A stretch of 64,000 nt of DNA from an uncultured Prevotellaceae bacterium (GTDB lineage: Bacteria; Bacteroidota; Bacteroidia; Bacteroidales; Bacteroidaceae), in contig CACZMV010000011.1 in the NCBI GenBank assembly GCA_902782305.1, positions 1 through 64,000 of the forward strand, read 5' to 3'. This document shows, piece by piece, positions 1-9,300 of the stretch. Below the pieces are notes generated by a model. The model was given only the letters and a program-made list of their open reading frames with translations. It searched no databases and had not been told where the DNA came from. The translations under genes were made by a program, and so were the position numbers. How positions within the stretch are numbered: the stretch's first letter is position 1; every line of letters begins with the position of its first letter.

Positions 1-259
1 GACTCCTGTATGTAACTAATTCGTAACCTCTTCAAAACATTGGCTCTAATCATTGCTGAAAGTCAATAAGTTATAAGAAATTGGTGGTTTTGCCAACATA
101 ACCCAGCCTTAATCGACAATACTCTTGGAGTATTCTGAAATAGTCCGAAAGAAAACAAAATTAGTCCAAGAGAAATCTAAAATAGTATCGGATTTTGCTA
201 AAACCAGCCAATGTTTCCTACTTCGGACACCTGCTTAATAAAGTTTTTATATTTAAACA

Positions 260-325
260 TAGTAATTGCAAGTATTAAGTATAGCAATTGTGAGTATTAA
301 TGGTAGCAATTGTTAGACTTAATGC
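260..325. repeat. three 22-bp-phased imperfect repeats
   Basis: Three imperfect copies of a unit with core TAGCAATTGTNAG followed by TTAA. The AATTG cores start at 264, 286 and 308, so the period is exactly 22 bp, about two helical turns. This looks like a protein-binding array (operator or activator sites). No gene on the left is in the window, so the controlled gene is unknown. The rest of 1-380 holds no ORF I can support; it has A/T-rich AAATAGTCC-like repeats (about 137-190) and an 11-bp inverted repeat (35-45 and 206-216). Confidence 0.5.
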
Positions 326-382
326 GGAGGACGAGGTTTCCTACTTCTTGATGTGCTCGCTACTCAAAGATGTTAGATAAAA

Positions 383-413
383 AATAGCGGAGAGCATTGC
401 GCTCTCCGCTATT
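383..413 (-). terminator. intrinsic terminator of the susCD operon
   Basis: A perfect 13-bp stem (383-395 with 401-413, 5-nt loop) is followed on the minus strand by a T run. It lies just past the susD stop codon, so it ends the susC-susD transcript. Confidence 0.85.
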
Positions 414-433
414 GTTATAGATAGGATGTAGGA

Positions 434-2590
434 TTAGAAATCGAATCCGGGGTTCTGCCAGAAATCAGCACTTTCGGTAGTGTATTGTAAAACACCTTCT
501 TTAGCATCGCCTTCAGCATATTGAGTAGCTGTAGCTAAAGCGGGATTGCTTACCAAAGCGAATTCAGTAGCAGGAATAGGACGATAGTAGTGCTTGAGAG
601 AAATGTTGCCTGAAGCCTGAGCATTGTAAGCCTTGATGTGCTTCAGCAGTGTGTGAGTGCGCTTCAAGTCAAACCAGCGCTGGTACTCACCGCAGAGCTC
701 TAGAGCACGCTCGCGAAGAATAGTCTCAATGTTGCATGATGCAGGAGCTTCGCCATAAGCTGCCTGCAGCGAGTTGTCCTTGCCTGGGATAGCACGTTTA
801 GCGCGCAACTGATCAATAGTAGCTGCGGCAGCAGATGGCCCATCTGTGTAAAGTTGAGCCTCGGCTTTGATGAGGTACATCTCTGCCAGACGGAGTACAA
901 TACAGTCGCGCTTGCTGACCTGCTTTGAGCATGGATAGTAAGTCTCTCCGTTTACACTGTACATTTCGTCATTGAGGAACTTCTTGATACCTGGATATGA
1001 GCTAACACCAGCAACGTCAGCACTGTTGTAACGGGCATCGCCATAAACATCAGATATAGCTTTTGCAGTTGTAGTTGGAAGTGCTGTTGCAGGATCGCCC
1101 GAGGTGTATACCGAAAGGTCGCCACCGTAAGCAAATGTCAGACGATACTTGTTCTTGGCTTCTGCCTGTAGAGCTTTACCTTCTTCACTATTACCATCAA
1201 GTGCAGAGTAAACAATGGCAGGTACACCACCGTTGAAATAGTTGCCATCCTCAGCAAAGGCTTCTTCATATGTTTTGTAACTCTGCTTGTTCATGTCAGG
1301 ATAATTTTTGGCATACTGTACAAGCTCTGGGTGACAGTTGTACGAAGTCAGCATCGTTACGTTGAAACGTTGGTCGGTTCCCTTCACTTTGTCTAACTCT
1401 TTCCAGAGATAGAGTGAAGGCAGGTAGCGACGATACCCCAGTCCGTAGGGAGAATAATATTTTGCAATATCTACACCGTTTTTAACAGCAGACTTGGAAT
1501 CGGTAACACGCGCAAAGATATCGTTTCCATTAGACTTGACAGTACCAAAGTCTTTACAACCGGCATTACTCCATTTTGATACGTAGAACAGGTTCATACC
1601 ATTACCTTGAGCATTGGTACCGTTGCGATTCAACAGTGTTCCGTAGGTGCTACCGTCAGCAAAACGATATGGAATACCGTTATTGGCAAGATCAGATGCG
1701 TTATCTGTGTAGTGAACAGCAAAGAGACACTCTTTATTGACTGAGGCGTCTTCGTTGTTGAGATTCCAAGTATATGACGCATTGTCATAGAAACTGGCTC
1801 CAGATTTGTCGATAACTTCCTGTGCACAATCCTGAGCGGTCTTATAGAGGTCATTATATCCTTCTACGGCATCTTTGCCAAGCCATGAGGCAGCATAGAG
1901 GGCTACGCGAGCCTTTAGGGCCATGGCAGAGTAGTAGGTGGCATGACCATCGTCAGTAGGTTTTGCACCAGGGGTCAGCAGTTTCAGCGACTGGTCAAGA
2001 CATCCCAAAATGTTCTTGTAGATAACTGCCTCGGGAAGACGCGTAGGAGTAGTCGATACGGAGGTTGTAACTCCTTCGTGCCAAGGAAGTGGTCCCCACA
2101 TGGCAACCATTTGTGAATAGAGGAGGGCTTTCATGAAATAAGCCTCGCCCAGATAGTTGTTCTTTTCTGTCTCTGTTTCCAAAGCTACACACTTTGGTAC
2201 CCATTCCAACACGTTGTTGCATACCTCAATACCAGCAAAGAAATACTCCCAATACTGGTCAAGGGCTGTACTGTTCTTATTGGCTGCGGTACCTGTTCCA
2301 GGACACTCAGAACCGAAGTCGTAGGTTACCAACGAACGCTGCTGGTTGTCGCCACCTGCATAGAATAGGTCAGTTCCACCTTCGGTGAGTCCATGGGCAC
2401 CTTCCTTACCCCAGTAGCCTCTGCCGTAAGCATACATAGCGCTTACGAGTCCGTCGATACCAGACTTGGTCTGATAGGTCAGACCTGCTGATTCGCCAGT
2501 TTTGTTGTCTTCTTCCAAGAAGTCGGAGCAAGACGTCATTCCACCGGCAAATGCGGTGGCAATCATCATGATGCTTAATATCTTTTTCAT
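434..2590 (-). CDS. susD: SusD/RagB-family outer-membrane glycan-binding lipoprotein
   Basis: Surface lipoprotein that captures oligosaccharides for its SusC partner. The N-terminus is a lipoprotein signal with lipobox GGMTSC (Cys about residue 21) followed by acidic SDFLEED, typical of SusD. The interior is rich in aromatic residues and has helical TPR-like segments. The C-terminus carries the RALELCGEYQRWFDLKRT signature found in most SusD proteins. At 718 aa it is longer than many family members. It is directly downstream of susC (20-bp gap) and is presumably co-transcribed from the promoter at 5738-5769. The neighbouring pectinases suggest homogalacturonan or rhamnogalacturonan fragments as ligand; that specificity is inferred from context only. 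Confidence 0.95.
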   Translation of the reverse strand: MKKILSIMMIATAFAGGMTSCSDFLEEDNKTGESAGLTYQTKSGIDGLVSAMYAYGRGYWGKEGAHGLTEGGTDLFYAGGDNQQRSLVTYDFGSECPGTGTAANKNSTALDQYWEYFFAGIEVCNNVLEWVPKCVALETETEKNNYLGEAYFMKALLYSQMVAMWGPLPWHEGVTTSVSTTPTRLPEAVIYKNILGCLDQSLKLLTPGAKPTDDGHATYYSAMALKARVALYAASWLGKDAVEGYNDLYKTAQDCAQEVIDKSGASFYDNASYTWNLNNEDASVNKECLFAVHYTDNASDLANNGIPYRFADGSTYGTLLNRNGTNAQGNGMNLFYVSKWSNAGCKDFGTVKSNGNDIFARVTDSKSAVKNGVDIAKYYSPYGLGYRRYLPSLYLWKELDKVKGTDQRFNVTMLTSYNCHPELVQYAKNYPDMNKQSYKTYEEAFAEDGNYFNGGVPAIVYSALDGNSEEGKALQAEAKNKYRLTFAYGGDLSVYTSGDPATALPTTTAKAISDVYGDARYNSADVAGVSSYPGIKKFLNDEMYSVNGETYYPCSKQVSKRDCIVLRLAEMYLIKAEAQLYTDGPSAAAATIDQLRAKRAIPGKDNSLQAAYGEAPASCNIETILRERALELCGEYQRWFDLKRTHTLLKHIKAYNAQASGNISLKHYYRPIPATEFALVSNPALATATQYAEGDAKEGVLQYTTESADFWQNPGFDF

Positions 2591-2610
2591 AATATAATGT
2601 TCTTATAAAG

Positions 2611-5600
2611 TTAGAATGTAAGATTAACACCCAGTACAACCTGCTTTGCCAGCGGGAATGTTACTGCACCGCCACGTTCTGAATCGTAGCCGTCAATCTT
2701 GCTGGATGTGATGAAGTTCTTCAAAGAGCAGTATACACGTGCACTGTTCAGATAGACGTGTTTCAGCAGGTTCTTATCGAACTGATAGGCCAGTGTGATG
2801 TCTTTAATCTTGAAGTAGTCTGCCTTTTGGATGCAGATTGCATTAGTAAAGTCAACAGCAGGTTTTGCAGCCAGACCAGGAGTAGGAATGATGGTATTGG
2901 TGTTTGTTGGACTCCAGTAGTTGACATCTCCCCAGTTAGCCTTGTTGGTTCCTTCCCATGCGAGGTTACTATTGCCGCTATAATACATATATCCACCTAG
3001 ACGAGCCATCATCTGTACACTCAGAGTGAATCCCTTATAAGAGAATGTATTGGTCATACCCAAGATGGCTTTTGGTGAGCGGTTGTAGACAATCTTGTCT
3101 TCAGAGTTAATCTTACCATCGTTGTTCTGATCAATTACACGGATAGTACCAGGGTCACCATAGGTTGCATCTGGCTTCTCTACAGTGATGCCTTTTTCTG
3201 CCATATCAGCAACGTATTTATCCCATTCACCAATTCCCCAGCAGTTGGTTGCTTCATAAGTCCAGAATGCGCTGACGGGTTCGCCAACAGCGAGGTAACC
3301 GTAACCATTAGCATCTAAGACGTGGGTGGTCGAAGAGTTGAGTTCCTCAACCTCATCGCGTGAGAAGGTGCCAGAAGCGTTGATGTCCCACTGGAAGTCC
3401 TTAGTCTTAACAGGAATGGCATTCAGTGCAATTTCCCAACCGTGTCCCTTGGTCTTACCGACGTTAGCCAATGTAGAAGCGTAAACAGAAGAGTTGGGGG
3501 CTGTCTGGTAGTACAACAGGTCATAGGTCTTGCTGGTATAGAAATCAATGCTACCATTGATTCGGCCTCCAAGGAAACCGAAATCCAGACCGATATCGAA
3601 AGCAGAAGTTTTCTCCCAAGTCAAGTCTGGATTAGCCATTGACATAGGAACCATATAGGTTGAATTTGGAGTCAAGGCGCTTACTGTAGCAAGTGTCTGG
3701 TAGGCATCGATAGCTGCATTACCTGAGAGACCCCAGCTTGCACGGAGTTTCAGATTCTCCAGCCAAGACTTGGAGTTTTCCATAAACTTCTCCTCAGTGA
3801 TACGCCAACCTGCGCTGACAGAGGGGAAGTAGCCCCACTTCTTGCCTTCTGCCAATACTGACGAACCATCAGCACGGAGAGAAGCCTGCAAGAGGTAACG
3901 ATTCATATATGAATAGTTTACACGAGCGAAGTATGACATCATCGCAGTTTTGATATAGGAAGAAGAAGCTGTACGTGAAGCACTGGAAATCTTGCTTAGG
4001 TCGTAGAATGCACTGGTATAATAGTGCTCTGCACCACCATTACCACTGACAGTTGCAGTTTCTGTAACAGTCTGGCTTGCCTCATGACCAAGAAGGAATG
4101 AGAAATCGTGGTCACCTAGTTCGATAGAATAGTTAGCTGTATTCTGCCAAACATACTTTGTTGATGTATATGTTTCATGTGAGATAGTAGAAACCTTTGG
4201 ATTTTGGAAATTTGACTGCGACAGATAGTCCCTATAGATGCCTGTGCGTCTGTTTGAACGGTCAACAGTAAAGTTGGATTTCAAAATAAGGTTCTTAATC
4301 GGAGTAATCTGTACATATGCACTTCCGAAGAAACGTGTTGTTTCGATATTGTGCTGATAACGTCCATCAATGTCATCGAGAAGGGGTGAGCAGTGGGCTG
4401 CATACAAGGGGTTGGGGGTCTCATTGATAGTACCATCGTTCAGGTAGGCATGAGTAATGGTAGTCATCTTCATAGCCTGATTATAAACACCTGAGTTACG
4501 CTTGTCATTGTCTTTGTAAGCGAAAGATAGGCTAGTGCCAACCCTAAGATACTTGTTAATTTCGTGATCAACATTAGCACGTCCCGTATAGCGCTTGAAC
4601 TGGTCATTCTTCATCAGACCCTTGTCGTTCATCAGTGAGAGGGCTACGTTGAAGTTGGTCTTGTCGCTACCTCCACTGACATTAACCTCGTAGTTTTGTG
4701 AAGTAGAGTTGGTTAGGATGTGATCCAACCAGTCGGTATAACTGCCATCGGCAATAATGTCAGTCATAAGTGTTCCATCAGCAATAGAAGTTGTTCCTAA
4801 AACGTCAGCAATTGTAGCTTGAGCAGCAGAGAAGTCCCATCCGTTTGCCTTTGCAATCTGGTAATTGGCTTCATCAACAAGACGCTGTACTTCTTTGTTA
4901 CCAGTCATCTGGTGGATGACGTTAGCAGCGGAGTTGAATGACCAATAAGCGTTGAAACCAATCTGGGTCTTGCCAGGCTTACCGCGCTTGGTGGTAATGA
5001 TGATAACACCATTGGCACCCTTTGTACCATAGATAGCGGTAGAAGCAGCATCTTTCAGAATGTCCATAGACTCGATTTCAGAAGCAGGGATGTCGAGGGT
5101 TGAACCATATTCTACCCCGTCAACGAGTACCAGAGGCCCGTTGCTGGCGAGAATAGAACGGTTACCACGGAGCTTCATACTAACACCCGCACCTGCCTGA
5201 CCATCGCTGGTCTGAAGGTCAACACCAGGGACTTTAGCCTGCATGGCCGACAAAGCGTTGGCACCCGCAACTTTGCCAAGGTCTTCGAGCTTAACAGAAG
5301 CAACAGAACCCGTCAGGTCCTTTTTCTTCATAGTACCATAACCTACGACAACAACTTCGTCAAGGCCCATGGCATCTTCTTGCAGGGTTACGTTAAAACT
5401 GTTCTTTCCAGCTGTGGGGATCTTCTGGTCCTTGTAGCCTACGTAAGAGATTTTGAGCACTGCGTTGTCAGGTGCGTTCTGGATAGTAAAGTTACCGTCA
5501 TAATCGGTAATCCCACCGATGGATGTGCCGTCAACGACAACACTTACTCCGATCATCGGTTCACCTGTTGCATCTTTGACTGTACCTGTGACAGTCTTCT

Positions 5601-5664
5601 GGGCGAAGCCCGTTAGCCAAAATGCACACAGCAGCATGGCTAAGAGTAGTCTTCTTTTTTGCAT
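2611..5664 (-). CDS. susC: SusC/RagA-family TonB-dependent outer-membrane transporter
   Basis: TonB-dependent beta-barrel that imports oligosaccharides across the outer membrane. In order: signal peptide (about 1-21, ending GFAQ), CarboxypepD_reg-like domain (about 22-100, TVTGTVKDATGEPMIGVSV), the SusC signature DEVVVVGYGTMKKKDLTGSV before the plug (about 103-230, with ILKDAASTAIYGTKGANGVI), then a long barrel ending in aromatic NLTF. The 1017-aa length is normal. It is paired with susD downstream. A good Bacteroidetes promoter lies 74 bp upstream of the start. Pectin-derived substrates are inferred from the neighbours. Confidence 0.97.
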   Translation of the reverse strand: MQKRRLLLAMLLCAFWLTGFAQKTVTGTVKDATGEPMIGVSVVVDGTSIGGITDYDGNFTIQNAPDNAVLKISYVGYKDQKIPTAGKNSFNVTLQEDAMGLDEVVVVGYGTMKKKDLTGSVASVKLEDLGKVAGANALSAMQAKVPGVDLQTSDGQAGAGVSMKLRGNRSILASNGPLVLVDGVEYGSTLDIPASEIESMDILKDAASTAIYGTKGANGVIIITTKRGKPGKTQIGFNAYWSFNSAANVIHQMTGNKEVQRLVDEANYQIAKANGWDFSAAQATIADVLGTTSIADGTLMTDIIADGSYTDWLDHILTNSTSQNYEVNVSGGSDKTNFNVALSLMNDKGLMKNDQFKRYTGRANVDHEINKYLRVGTSLSFAYKDNDKRNSGVYNQAMKMTTITHAYLNDGTINETPNPLYAAHCSPLLDDIDGRYQHNIETTRFFGSAYVQITPIKNLILKSNFTVDRSNRRTGIYRDYLSQSNFQNPKVSTISHETYTSTKYVWQNTANYSIELGDHDFSFLLGHEASQTVTETATVSGNGGAEHYYTSAFYDLSKISSASRTASSSYIKTAMMSYFARVNYSYMNRYLLQASLRADGSSVLAEGKKWGYFPSVSAGWRITEEKFMENSKSWLENLKLRASWGLSGNAAIDAYQTLATVSALTPNSTYMVPMSMANPDLTWEKTSAFDIGLDFGFLGGRINGSIDFYTSKTYDLLYYQTAPNSSVYASTLANVGKTKGHGWEIALNAIPVKTKDFQWDINASGTFSRDEVEELNSSTTHVLDANGYGYLAVGEPVSAFWTYEATNCWGIGEWDKYVADMAEKGITVEKPDATYGDPGTIRVIDQNNDGKINSEDKIVYNRSPKAILGMTNTFSYKGFTLSVQMMARLGGYMYYSGNSNLAWEGTNKANWGDVNYWSPTNTNTIIPTPGLAAKPAVDFTNAICIQKADYFKIKDITLAYQFDKNLLKHVYLNSARVYCSLKNFITSSKIDGYDSERGGAVTFPLAKQVVLGVNLTF

Positions 5665-5737
5665 GTTAGTGTTTTGTTTTAGTTTAAAAAAGTAAAAGTT
5701 TATATTACATGTTATATCTTCTGTAGTTTTCAGTGCG

Positions 5738-5769
5738 CAAAGTTACTATTTTCCCTTCAAATAAACAAA
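5738..5769 (-). promoter_or_regulatory. promoter of susC-susD
   Basis: On the minus strand TTTG, 20 bp, TAACTTTG matches the Bacteroidetes sigma-ABfr consensus with ideal spacing. The predicted 5' UTR is about 70 nt. It separates susCD from the terminator of the upstream lipoprotein gene, so susCD is its own transcription unit. Confidence 0.7.
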
Positions 5770-5811
5770 TATTTAGAGTAGTTTTTTAATTTTATCAAAA
5801 TATATAAGGTA

Positions 5812-5852
5812 TAAAAAGCGGTGGAAAGCCTTAAAACGGCTCTCCACCGCTA
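5812..5852 (-). terminator. intrinsic terminator downstream of the BACON-like lipoprotein gene
   Basis: A long stem (AGCGGTGGA paired with TCCACCGCT plus an inner AGCC/GGCT, with single mismatches) is followed on the minus strand by TTTTTA. It ends the transcript from the pectinesterase/lipoprotein side before susC. Confidence 0.8.
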
Positions 5853-5875
5853 TTATTTATTAATAAGGTGAGACT

Positions 5876-6286
5876 TTACTTGTCTGGCGAATATGCAGGC
5901 TGATCAGTTTCGTCCTCGTTAGGATCGTTGACGTTGGTAATACCTTGGATAATCGTCAACTTCACAGTATAATCACCAACCGTGATGGTCTGTAACATGG
6001 TGCGTTCTGCACCAGTTGCATTCTCCTTCACCGTAATCTCAACTTTAGCTTGCTCTTCGCCACTGCTAGGCAGAGCGGTCACTGTTACCCAGTCGGCAGT
6101 CTCCTCGCCGATGACAGGCTGTCCTTTCATAAACTTCAGGTCTACAGTGTACTTACCAGCGACAGAAGAGAAACTCTCTGTCTGGTCGTAGGTATGAAGA
6201 CGCTCGTAGGTGTTGTCTTCATTGGCGCATGCTGTCAGGACTAAAGCAATGATAGCGGACAATGCTAATATTTTAACTTTGTTCAT
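5876..6286 (-). CDS. small lipoprotein with BACON-like domain
   Basis: A 136-aa predicted lipoprotein (lipobox LTAC, Cys about 20). Residues about 55-125 read like one BACON beta-sandwich: ADWVTV, then ENATGAERTMLQTITV and LTIIQG, as in BACON modules where WL.V followed by N.TG.ER.A.I.V is the hallmark. BACON domains occur in Bacteroidetes glycan systems and are thought to place enzymes or bind mucin or glycan. The rest is a short linker and an acidic C-terminal tail with no catalytic motif. It lies between susC and the pectinesterase and may be a small surface glycan-binding lipoprotein of the pectin locus. BACON assignment is by eye. Confidence 0.7.
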   Translation of the reverse strand: MNKVKILALSAIIALVLTACANEDNTYERLHTYDQTESFSSVAGKYTVDLKFMKGQPVIGEETADWVTVTALPSSGEEQAKVEITVKENATGAERTMLQTITVGDYTVKLTIIQGITNVNDPNEDETDQPAYSPDK

Positions 6287-6312
6287 AACGTTCTTTTATT
6301 TAATAATAACTT

Positions 6313-6366
6313 TGAACTTCGTTCGAGCTCGTTCACGTTCGGAAATGAGAACAAGCTCTCATTTCT
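6313..6366. repeat. GA/GC-rich composite repeat with CGAGCTCG core
   Basis: Intergenic stretch with CGTTCGAGCTCGTTC followed by a small inverted repeat (AAATGAGA with TCTCATTT). It resembles the CGCTCGAGCT core found at 57463, 59212 and 63445 in this window. It lies between the pectinesterase start-distal end and the lipoprotein gene. Confidence 0.45.
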
Positions 6367-6367
6367 C

Positions 6368-9300
6368 TTACTTAATTACGACCTTTTTGCCGTTGTGAAT
6401 ATACAGACCCTTTGCAGGAGCGTTGATACGCTGACCTTGCAGGTTGTAGTATTCGCCAGTAGCATCTTGCTTGTTCTCAATGTTCTTGATGGCTGTGGTT
6501 CCATTGCCATTTGTGCCAACAATGTAAGCGATAGCAGGAGTGCTGTTTACTCCCTGTGGAATAGCCAACCATGCACGATGTGCCTCAATCTCGAAGGCTC
6601 CACCATTTTCTGCACCCCAGAACCAACCGAAGGTACCAGCCTGAGCGGTCTTGGAGTTACCGAAGGTAAGCTTGTAGAACAAGCTAGGCTCGTCAGCAGT
6701 AGTGGTTGTTGCAACGTCGCTACCCTTCAGCATGTTGGCTCCCTTGTAAGCAGCTTTCGCATTTACAGGAGACAGGAAGAACTCGCCACCAGTCTTGTCT
6801 GCAGATTCGAGCATTACAGCAGTACCAGCAGGAATGATGTTTCCAACTTCTGCATAGTTCAGCTCGATAGTATTAGCATTTGAAACAGCGTAAGCCTTCA
6901 GGTCTGCAGGCAGAGCGTAAGCGCTTTCTGAATCGTAGAATGTAGCATAGCCGGTATTAGCCAAGGTAACGATGACGTAGCTATTGGCAACAACTTCCTC
7001 GCTAAGTCCACCCATTTCGTTAGCTGCTCGAACGGCATATACAGCAGTTGCATCGTCAACAGTATAGGAAGCTGTGGTAACGAAGTCGATAACCTCGCCA
7101 TTTTTCAGCACAGCCCACAACTTGGTAGCCTTGTTATCCTCCCATGTGAGAGAAGTGCCATCCAACTTAACGAAACCTGGGGCAACAGCCTGCTTGGCGA
7201 TTTCTGCAGGAGCCCAGTTGGTGAATACCTTGTCGAGGGTGAATCCTGCAGCCTCTTCGTCAGAAAGGATGATGTCATAGGTATATGACTGACTGCCCTT
7301 GGTGAAGGTCTCTACCAGACTGGCTGGTGAAACAACATTACCGTCCTTGTCCACAGAGTTGTACTCCTTGAACTTATAGGCAGCTACGTTCATACCTTCC
7401 AAGGTGAAGCGAGTGCTTACAATTTCCTTGGGCTGGTTCATTGTGGTGTTGAGCCATACAGAGGTAGAATTGCCACCCCATGCACGACCCAGGCTGAACG
7501 ATGCGGCCTTGTTCTCGATGGTACAGTTGTTGAATACATAGCCAAATTTGTTGCTGGCATCAGTGTAAGGAGCCGTGATGACATCCGAACCTGTCTTGCC
7601 ATCAGCTGAACGGCTTTCGTTAACGAAGGTACATCCGTTGTAGTAAACATCACCACCACCGCACAGATAGTCAACGGTGCCATGAATCTCAGAATCCTCC
7701 CAGTAGAACTGGTTGTTTGCATTAGAATAATAGGTATCCTGATAAGAGAGCATCTTAACATTCTTGCAGATGGTCTGCTTACCCTTATCCTGCAGGCAGA
7801 CTGCACGTCCACCAGCCAGACCAGCACGTTGTGCACCATAGTAATCGAGGGCGTTCTGCAAGGTCAGATCCTGCATATACAAACCTGTACTTGTGTTCAG
7901 CAGGGTGGCTGTGGTGCCGATACCCTCAATGCTGATATCAGGAGCGTTTTTGATGATGACTCCGTCCATAGACTGACCAATCAGCGAGATGTTGTTGCGG
8001 CTGATGGCTGTCAGTACGGTCTCTTCCAAATCGTAGAGGCCATTAGGCAGGAAGATGATTTGACGCTCAGTACCGCTGAAGCCGTTGGCAAGTTCAAGCA
8101 TTGAAAGCAGGTTCTTACCACTCTCAACGTCAGTAGCACCACGCTTTACAACGTAGATGTTGCTACCATCTGCGTGGGTGTAAGGATCTTCAGCCTGGTT
8201 ACGAATGCTGATGCTATGGATATAGGAAACAGCAGGAATCTCAAGCGTCAGGATGCCTGCGCCCTGAGCACCATCATACTGGATGGTAGCGCTGGCACCA
8301 TCAGCAGAAACCTTGTTGGCGGTAGTTCCGATAATGGTGGTTCCGTCAGGAGCATACAACTTCAGTTCGCCATCTGAAGAATACTGGCACAGGCTCATCT
8401 TGATATAACCCTTGCCAGCCAGTTCGAGCTTAATCTTGTCGCCCTTCTGGAATGCCCAACCATGCTGTTTGTCGTGCCAGTAGCCACTGCCTTCGAAGGT
8501 CAGCATCTCATGATCAGCAGGATCGAAGTTCTGCTGAGTCAGGTCGTAGTCGTAACGAGCTGTTGGAGTAGCCACTTCAATAGGTGTGTGGTATGCATAA
8601 AGCTTGGTGTCGCTTGTGAATGTACTCTTGGTCGTGTACTTTACAGCAGTGCTTCCGCTATTAGCAGTTGCCCAACCACGGAAAGCAGAACCAAGACCAA
8701 TTGTAGCGCTGGTTCCATCGAATGCGAATGCGCCAATCTCAGCGTCCTTCTCCACTTGCTGAGTTCCAATAACGGTCTGGCCGTCGGTGTCAATATAGCT
8801 CAGCGTGTAGAAAGGCTTGCGAACGAAGTTAGCTACCCACTTCATCGTCATGTTATTGTGAGTAACAGGAATGGTAACTACCGTCTTTTGGTCGTCACCC
8901 TCATAGGTGATATCGCCTACAGTACCTGCTTTGGCAACAACATCAGTGAGCGGATTAGAAGTGTTGATCATCTTGTCAGCCTTGAAGAGCTCGATGTTGG
9001 CTACATAATCTTCACCAACAATTTCGAAAAGGTCTTCAACGTTATACTCGATACCGTTTGCCTTGAAAGATGCCAAGATGGGAATCTCCTGCTTCTCACC
9101 GCTCAGTGTACCCTCAATCACGATATCTGCAAAACCAACCTGCTTGGTATCGCCCAAGTCGTAGAGGTTAATCTGCAGTCCACACTCGCCTTCGGCAGGT
9201 GTAGCACCAGCAATCTCATATGAATATTGAGAGGGCTCTGCGGTCTTGTTGTTGCGGTTTGGTGTCTGTTCTTTGTCCAATGTTACAGCTGTGCCGTCAG

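Noticed and set aside
35-216. Long-range 11-bp inverted repeat as transposon ends
   Set aside because: The arms are short, no transposase is between them and no target duplication is visible.
260-325. CRISPR array
   Set aside because: Only three imperfect units, no spacers of unique sequence and no cas genes; the 21-22-bp phasing fits binding sites instead.
6395-6883. Plus-strand ORF opposite the pectinesterase C-terminus
   Set aside because: Shadow of the real minus-strand coding frame; no domain, no promoter and no ribosome site.
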